62,000 nt of DNA from positions 680,554 through 742,553 of the forward strand of contig MNCI01002011.1 of the NCBI GenBank assembly GCA_015680685.1, in the 5' to 3' direction. The DNA is from Gnetum montanum. Lineage: Eukaryota; Streptophyta; Gnetopsida; Gnetales; Gnetaceae. The notes under the pieces are model-generated. The model was not told the origin of the DNA. It was given only the letters and a program-made list of their open reading frames with translations, and did not search any database. Within the stretch, counting starts at the first letter, position 1, and every line of letters starts with the position of its first letter. The translations under genes and the position numbers were made by a program. Below, piece after piece: positions 57,888 to 62,000 of this stretch.

Positions 57888-59974
57888 CTGCAGTCACAGC
57901 ATAACTATGAATTAAAATGTGTATAAGTTACTCAAAATGGCAATAATACACCTTCTCATTTTGGCTGGGCTATGACACTGGCACATGCATCTTGTTAGGT
58001 TCCTCAAAGTGTAGTTGAGGGGTTAGAAAAAAAAATAAAACATAATAAGTTTCCAGTTATAGTTGTTTTGTTGTTTTTGTTTTTTCTTGTCTATCCCCTA
58101 AGAGTTGTTAAGTCTTTGATAATCATAATAATTATATACCTCACTCCCCCATGATTGAGAGCATACCTCCGATAGCAAAAGGGTGAAAGAATGGTTGGAT
58201 TGGGATACATGGTAGCAATGGTATGTGCTCGGTAAGAAGACCTGATGGAAAAAAATGGAAAAAATCCCCTTGCTTTGTGAACAAATGGACAATTTTCAAA
58301 GGCACAACATGGGTATATATAGTATTTTTGACATGCATTGACAGGGCCACGTAAACAAGGCTATGTAAACGTAGGTGGATGTGTATATGGGGCCTAGTTG
58401 ATGCAAGTATTGAGCATAGTTCATTTGCATTGACCGATGAAGTAAGGGCCCAAATATTTGGATTGGAACACAAAGTTGGGGTGATGTAAGAACTTAGAGA
58501 CCAGAGAACTACCTGATAAAAATAGGAAGAAAGATTGTCATCAAAAGAAGAGTCAAAGGTAGGAGAATGTCATAAGATAGAACTTGGCAGGTGAAGAGCC
58601 ATGCGATGGATAGAATGGAGATGATCGATGAATTATACCAAAGGGGAAGGAGATTAAAAATTGGGACCGAAGGATATGCAAGTGGGTCCTCCCCATAGTA
58701 GGCATTAGCCTCAATTGCCCTTGCACATCATCAACATAGGAGTCTGTGGGCCCCATAGTTAACTAATGGTTACCACAAGTTAATACTCACACCATGAGAA
58801 CTAGCCAAAGAATTTATGAGTTCAAGCAAGGCACAACAAATGATCAATACATAAAACCGGTAGTGAGGTGAGTAATGGGAAGCAAATGATGGAGAGAAGA
58901 GGGAGTGAAATGGAATTCCTAAGTTTGGTCACATGAAATCCCTTGTGAAGTGTGTGATTAAGTGACCCAGTAGGAGCCATCCTTAGTTCAGACCCAAAAC
59001 CAACCATGCTCAATGACATCACATCAACATTCTAAGACTAGTCCATTTCTTTAAGGCACAATAATGCTCCCACAAACAAACATCACTCCAACAAGAGTGA
59101 GAGATAGGAAGTGAAAAAGGGGCTGAGTTAGAGGGGACAAAACAAGTCCCATAACTAATGCTTAGAGCCTGTTAGAGGCAGTCTAAGGGGTGTGCTTTAA
59201 ATTCACATGTTTGTTTTATTTTTTTTTTCTTTTTCTTTTTTTATATGGGAACCACACCATGCAAATACCCATGTGGTTTTGCGTGCATTTAGTCCAAGGG
59301 GTGTGCTTTGAATCCTCATTTCATTTTTTTTCGAATGATGAGGACCACACCATGCAAGGAAAAATTGCCAAAGAACTTCCTATTATGGGAGGATATTGAA
59401 GTGGTTAAGAAGTTTCTGAGGACACTCTCACAAACAAGGGAATAGAAAAGTATGAATAATGTTGCATTCCCCTTGAAGTCATAGCCTGTTCAAATTGTTG
59501 GATCCTCCCCAAGTCTGGAACTTCACACGTAACAAATTAATTAAAGTTATTTTTAATGGAAAAGGGATTGCGTATTTCCAAAATAAGGAAAACCATGGAG
59601 TGGGTGGATGGGTGGATGAAATGGAATCACTACTTGTTAAATGAAATGAAAGTATAATGTGACTTCCTGGAACAGAAATGCTAAGGTAGGAACTAGATAT
59701 AATAGGCAGACCATAATATGCACCATTGCAAAGAGGAACAACTGCACTAGTACATCCTGTGACAATAAGACAACTTATTAATGTGAGGTAGAAAACAACT
59801 AAAAGATAAGTACGTATATACATATAGAAATAAATAAATAAATAAAGGAATAAATAAATAAAAAAAGGAAAAATTAAGTAAGAATGGTCAAATGTATGAA
59901 CAATGTTGTAAAAGAAAACGGTGTAAAACAAAAACTTTCAAAAATAACTGAGGAGCCAGTAGAGGTTATTAGCA
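57888..59974 (-). other. Family-G noncoding DNA between pol and accessory ORF
   Basis: No gene. Holds an LTR-U3-like piece (58314-58440: TATATATA, then ATTGAC 58337, GTAAAC 58351 and 58365, GTTGAT 58397, ATTGAC 58429), a polypurine/LTR-junction look-alike (CATGGGGGAGTGAGG on the minus strand, 58138-58152), a diverged duplication with AAGGGGTGTGCTTT.AAT and ACCACACCATGCAA (59184-59275, 59292-59360), and an ATAAATAAATA tract at 59827-59862. It looks like a mosaic of rearranged LTR and 3' UTR pieces. Confidence 0.45.
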
Positions 59975-62000
59975 TGGATGATGATCTTCCCCACAACTGA
60001 CCTGTAAGGAGGAGACCCAAAAAATGGAATGAGGCTGACTTTGTAATTAAAGGATAGTGACATTGGTTCAGTGGAGTTCATGGAAGGGTTTTAATTTTTG
60101 CATATTGACTAATTGTGTTTTCATGGGATCCTTAGGTTTGTGGATAAGTAGGGCCTTGGATGGAAAGGTTTCAGAGACGATATAAGGTCCCTTCCATAGT
60201 GTTTGAAACTTAGTACATTGTAGTACATGTGTGGGGTTCCAGTAGAGTACCTTATCTCCATGTTGAAATGTTACCTTTCGAATCCTAAGATCATGAAATT
60301 TTTTATTATAGGCCTTGTGTATTTCATTTGATGATAGGGCTACTAGTCAATTCTCATCTAGCACATTCAAGTTGATAATTCATTCAAGTTGTGCTAGGGA
60401 TAAGTCAAGATCCAAGTCACTGATGGTAGATAGTGTTAAGAGTTTTTCCTGAATTGGAAGTTTTGGTAGTTTCCCGTACACTAACTTGTAAGGAGAGTAG
60501 CCTATAGGAAGTTTCCATGTTGAGCGATAGGCCGAAAGGGCATCGTTAAGTCTCATGCTTCAAGCCCTCCTATATTTGCTAATGGTCCTAGTTAGGATCT
60601 TTGTAATCTCTATATTTGTGACTTTGGCTTGCCTGTTGGCTTGGGGGTGATAGGGTGTTGTAAATTTATGTTCAACCCACAAGTGCTGCATGAGTTTATG
60701 AAAAGTATTGCCTGTAAAGTGAGTTCCATTATATGAAATGAGTGCACATGGCACCCCAAACCTATTCACAATTTGTTGTTAGAAAAATTGTGTGGCTATG
60801 GTTGAGGAACAGTTGGTGAGGGCTACCAACTCTACCCACTTGGTACAGTAGTCTACTACGATGATGATGTATGTCTTTCTGTTAGACATGGATGTGATGG
60901 GACCCATGAAGTTGATGCCCCAAATATCAAAGGGTTCTAGTGGCTGGATCCACTGTTGAGGTCCCTTCATTCGTGTTTTCATCCCACCGTCTCTCTAACA
61001 TCGTTCACAAGAGTAGACGAACCATTGAGCGTATCTCAAGAGTGTAGGCTAGTAATATCCTACAAGCAGGATTTTAATGATTGTGCATCATCCAGCATAG
61101 TGGCCCCCACAAGGGCCCTCATGAATATCTTGAAGGACATGTAGTTTATCCTCATTAGGGATGCACCATCGAACCAAGCCATCTACACATACCTTGTAGA
61201 GGTGTTTATTGATTTCCATGAAGTTCTTGGCCCTATGAAGAAATTTTTATTTCTTTCGATGATCCCATTCCTTTGGCAATTCTTGTGTTGAGAGATAAGT
61301 AAGGATGTCACTAAACCAAGTTGATCCTGTGGGCATTTCCTTGGTGATTGCTCTAGCAAAGAGGATTTCATCTAGAAATTGGTCGGAGAATGACTCCTCC
61401 TCTGTGTTGTCCCATTGTAACCAAGATAAGTGGTCAGCAACCACATTCTCAGTTTCCTTTTTGTCCACCATAGTAAGATCAAATACCTAAAGGATCATGA
61501 GCCACCATATGATATGGGGACTTACCATTGGTTTGTTCATAAGGAATTGGATGGCACTATGGTTAGTATGTACAAACACCTTATATCTGAGCACATAGTG
61601 TTAGAACTTTTCCAAGGTGAACACCACTACCATCAATTCCTTTTTGGTGGTGGTGTAATTGAGTTGAACACCCACAATGCTTCAGCTGGCACAGTGGATG
61701 TAATATGGATGTCACTAGTCATCCAACTATGTGAGCATAGCTCCCAATGAATAATTAGATGAGTCTGTCATGATGTCAAATGGTCTGGACTAGTTGGGTG
61801 TCCATAGAATTAGAGTCTCTACAAGGTTTTGTTTTAGTATTTGGAATGTAGACTCACATTCCCTAGTCCAAACAGATGAAGTGTCCTTTTTGTTAGTTTC
61901 AACAATGACTTGGTGATCTTCAAGAAATTCTCGATGAAGAATCGAGAATAACAGTGTGTCCAAGGAATGATCGGACATCTTTTATAGTGCTTGGTTGATT
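59975..62000 (-). pseudogene. Ty3/gypsy RNase H and integrase (family G pol)
   Basis: One frame, about 670 codons with roughly ten stops, enters from the right edge. RT/RNase H junction RPFDIMTDSSNYSLGAMLT (about 61760); RNase H LNYTTTKKELMVVVFTLEKF and TNHSAIQFLMNKP (61530-61660). Integrase: HHCC remnant HEGPCGGHYAG...CERC (61000-61130), PFDIWGINFMGPI (first Asp), ISYNGTHFTG (second Asp changed to Asn, about 60730), and PYHPQANRQAKVTNIEI containing the catalytic Glu position. C-terminal module: GDKVLYWNPTHVLQCTKFQ and LWKGPYIVSETF. It ends PHSIFWVSSLQ near 59990. RT proper lies beyond the window. Confidence 0.85.

Noticed and set aside
59479-59931. 150-residue minus-strand frame with hydrophobic N-terminus, considered as an envelope-like protein
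   Set aside because: The hydrophobic run is encoded by the ATAAATAAATA tract; no cysteines or domain pattern, and it lies in noncoding DNA after the pol stop.

Overview
This is plant nuclear DNA: A+T-rich, almost gene-free, and packed with old, nested, stop-ridden LTR and non-LTR retrotransposons. The three single-N positions (4071, 18868, 37768) and one 263-N gap mark a draft assembly. The density of very old, unremoved insertions fits a large-genome seed plant, and I would guess a gymnosperm such as a conifer; that guess is inference. Nothing bacterial, organellar or CRISPR-like is visible.

Layout. 1-4.13 kb: a minus-strand Ty3/gypsy element of the Athila/Tat type (here 'family G'), with protease fused to the pol tail, gag, primer-binding site and 5' LTR. 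4.13-4.39 kb: a fragment of a Copia LTR (family C2). 4.6-6.4 kb: a plus-strand gypsy RNase H/integrase relic, followed by noncoding LTR-like DNA. 12.98-13.56 kb: a solo LTR (family S) with a near-perfect target-site duplication, and a partial copy of it at 14.8-15.05 kb. 15.1-16.8 kb: a decayed accessory ORF of gypsy origin. 17.34-23.74 kb: a structurally complete but coding-dead Copia element (C1), with 482-bp LTRs and a perfect GTTTC target duplication. 24.0-24.25 kb: a tandem hairpin repeat. 26.5-30.2 kb: Copia-like gag/protease scraps. 31-33.6 kb and 46.4-46.9 kb: one LINE split by a second Copia element (C2, 33.65-46.37 kb). C2 is itself split by a Tat-like gypsy element (family T, 35.84-44.39 kb), and its 5' LTR carries another family-S LTR.

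The only convincing host gene is at 48.1-49.24 kb on the minus strand. It has three exons and encodes a 191-residue secreted, probably GPI-anchored, cysteine-containing protein of a plant-specific uncharacterised family. To its right come a LINE ORF1 relic (50.65-51.4 kb), a tandem arrangement of family-G LTRs (51.41-52.29 and 53.75-54.79 kb) around a gag-only deletion derivative, a long accessory ORF (55.1-57.9 kb) and the RNase H/integrase part of pol, which runs off the right edge.

The most interesting signals are regulatory. The family-G LTRs carry rows of self-complementary hexamers just upstream of the TATA box. Spacing is fixed (14, 20, 14, 14 bp), but the hexamer is RATATY in one LTR and RTYRAY in the next. 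The unrelated Copia C2 LTRs carry a GAYRTC array with spacings of 14, 20 and 34 (14+20). Second, the two accessory ORFs 40 kb apart, on opposite strands and both decayed, still share peptide blocks including ELANLRYANLA, which points to a formerly selected extra protein of this gypsy clade.
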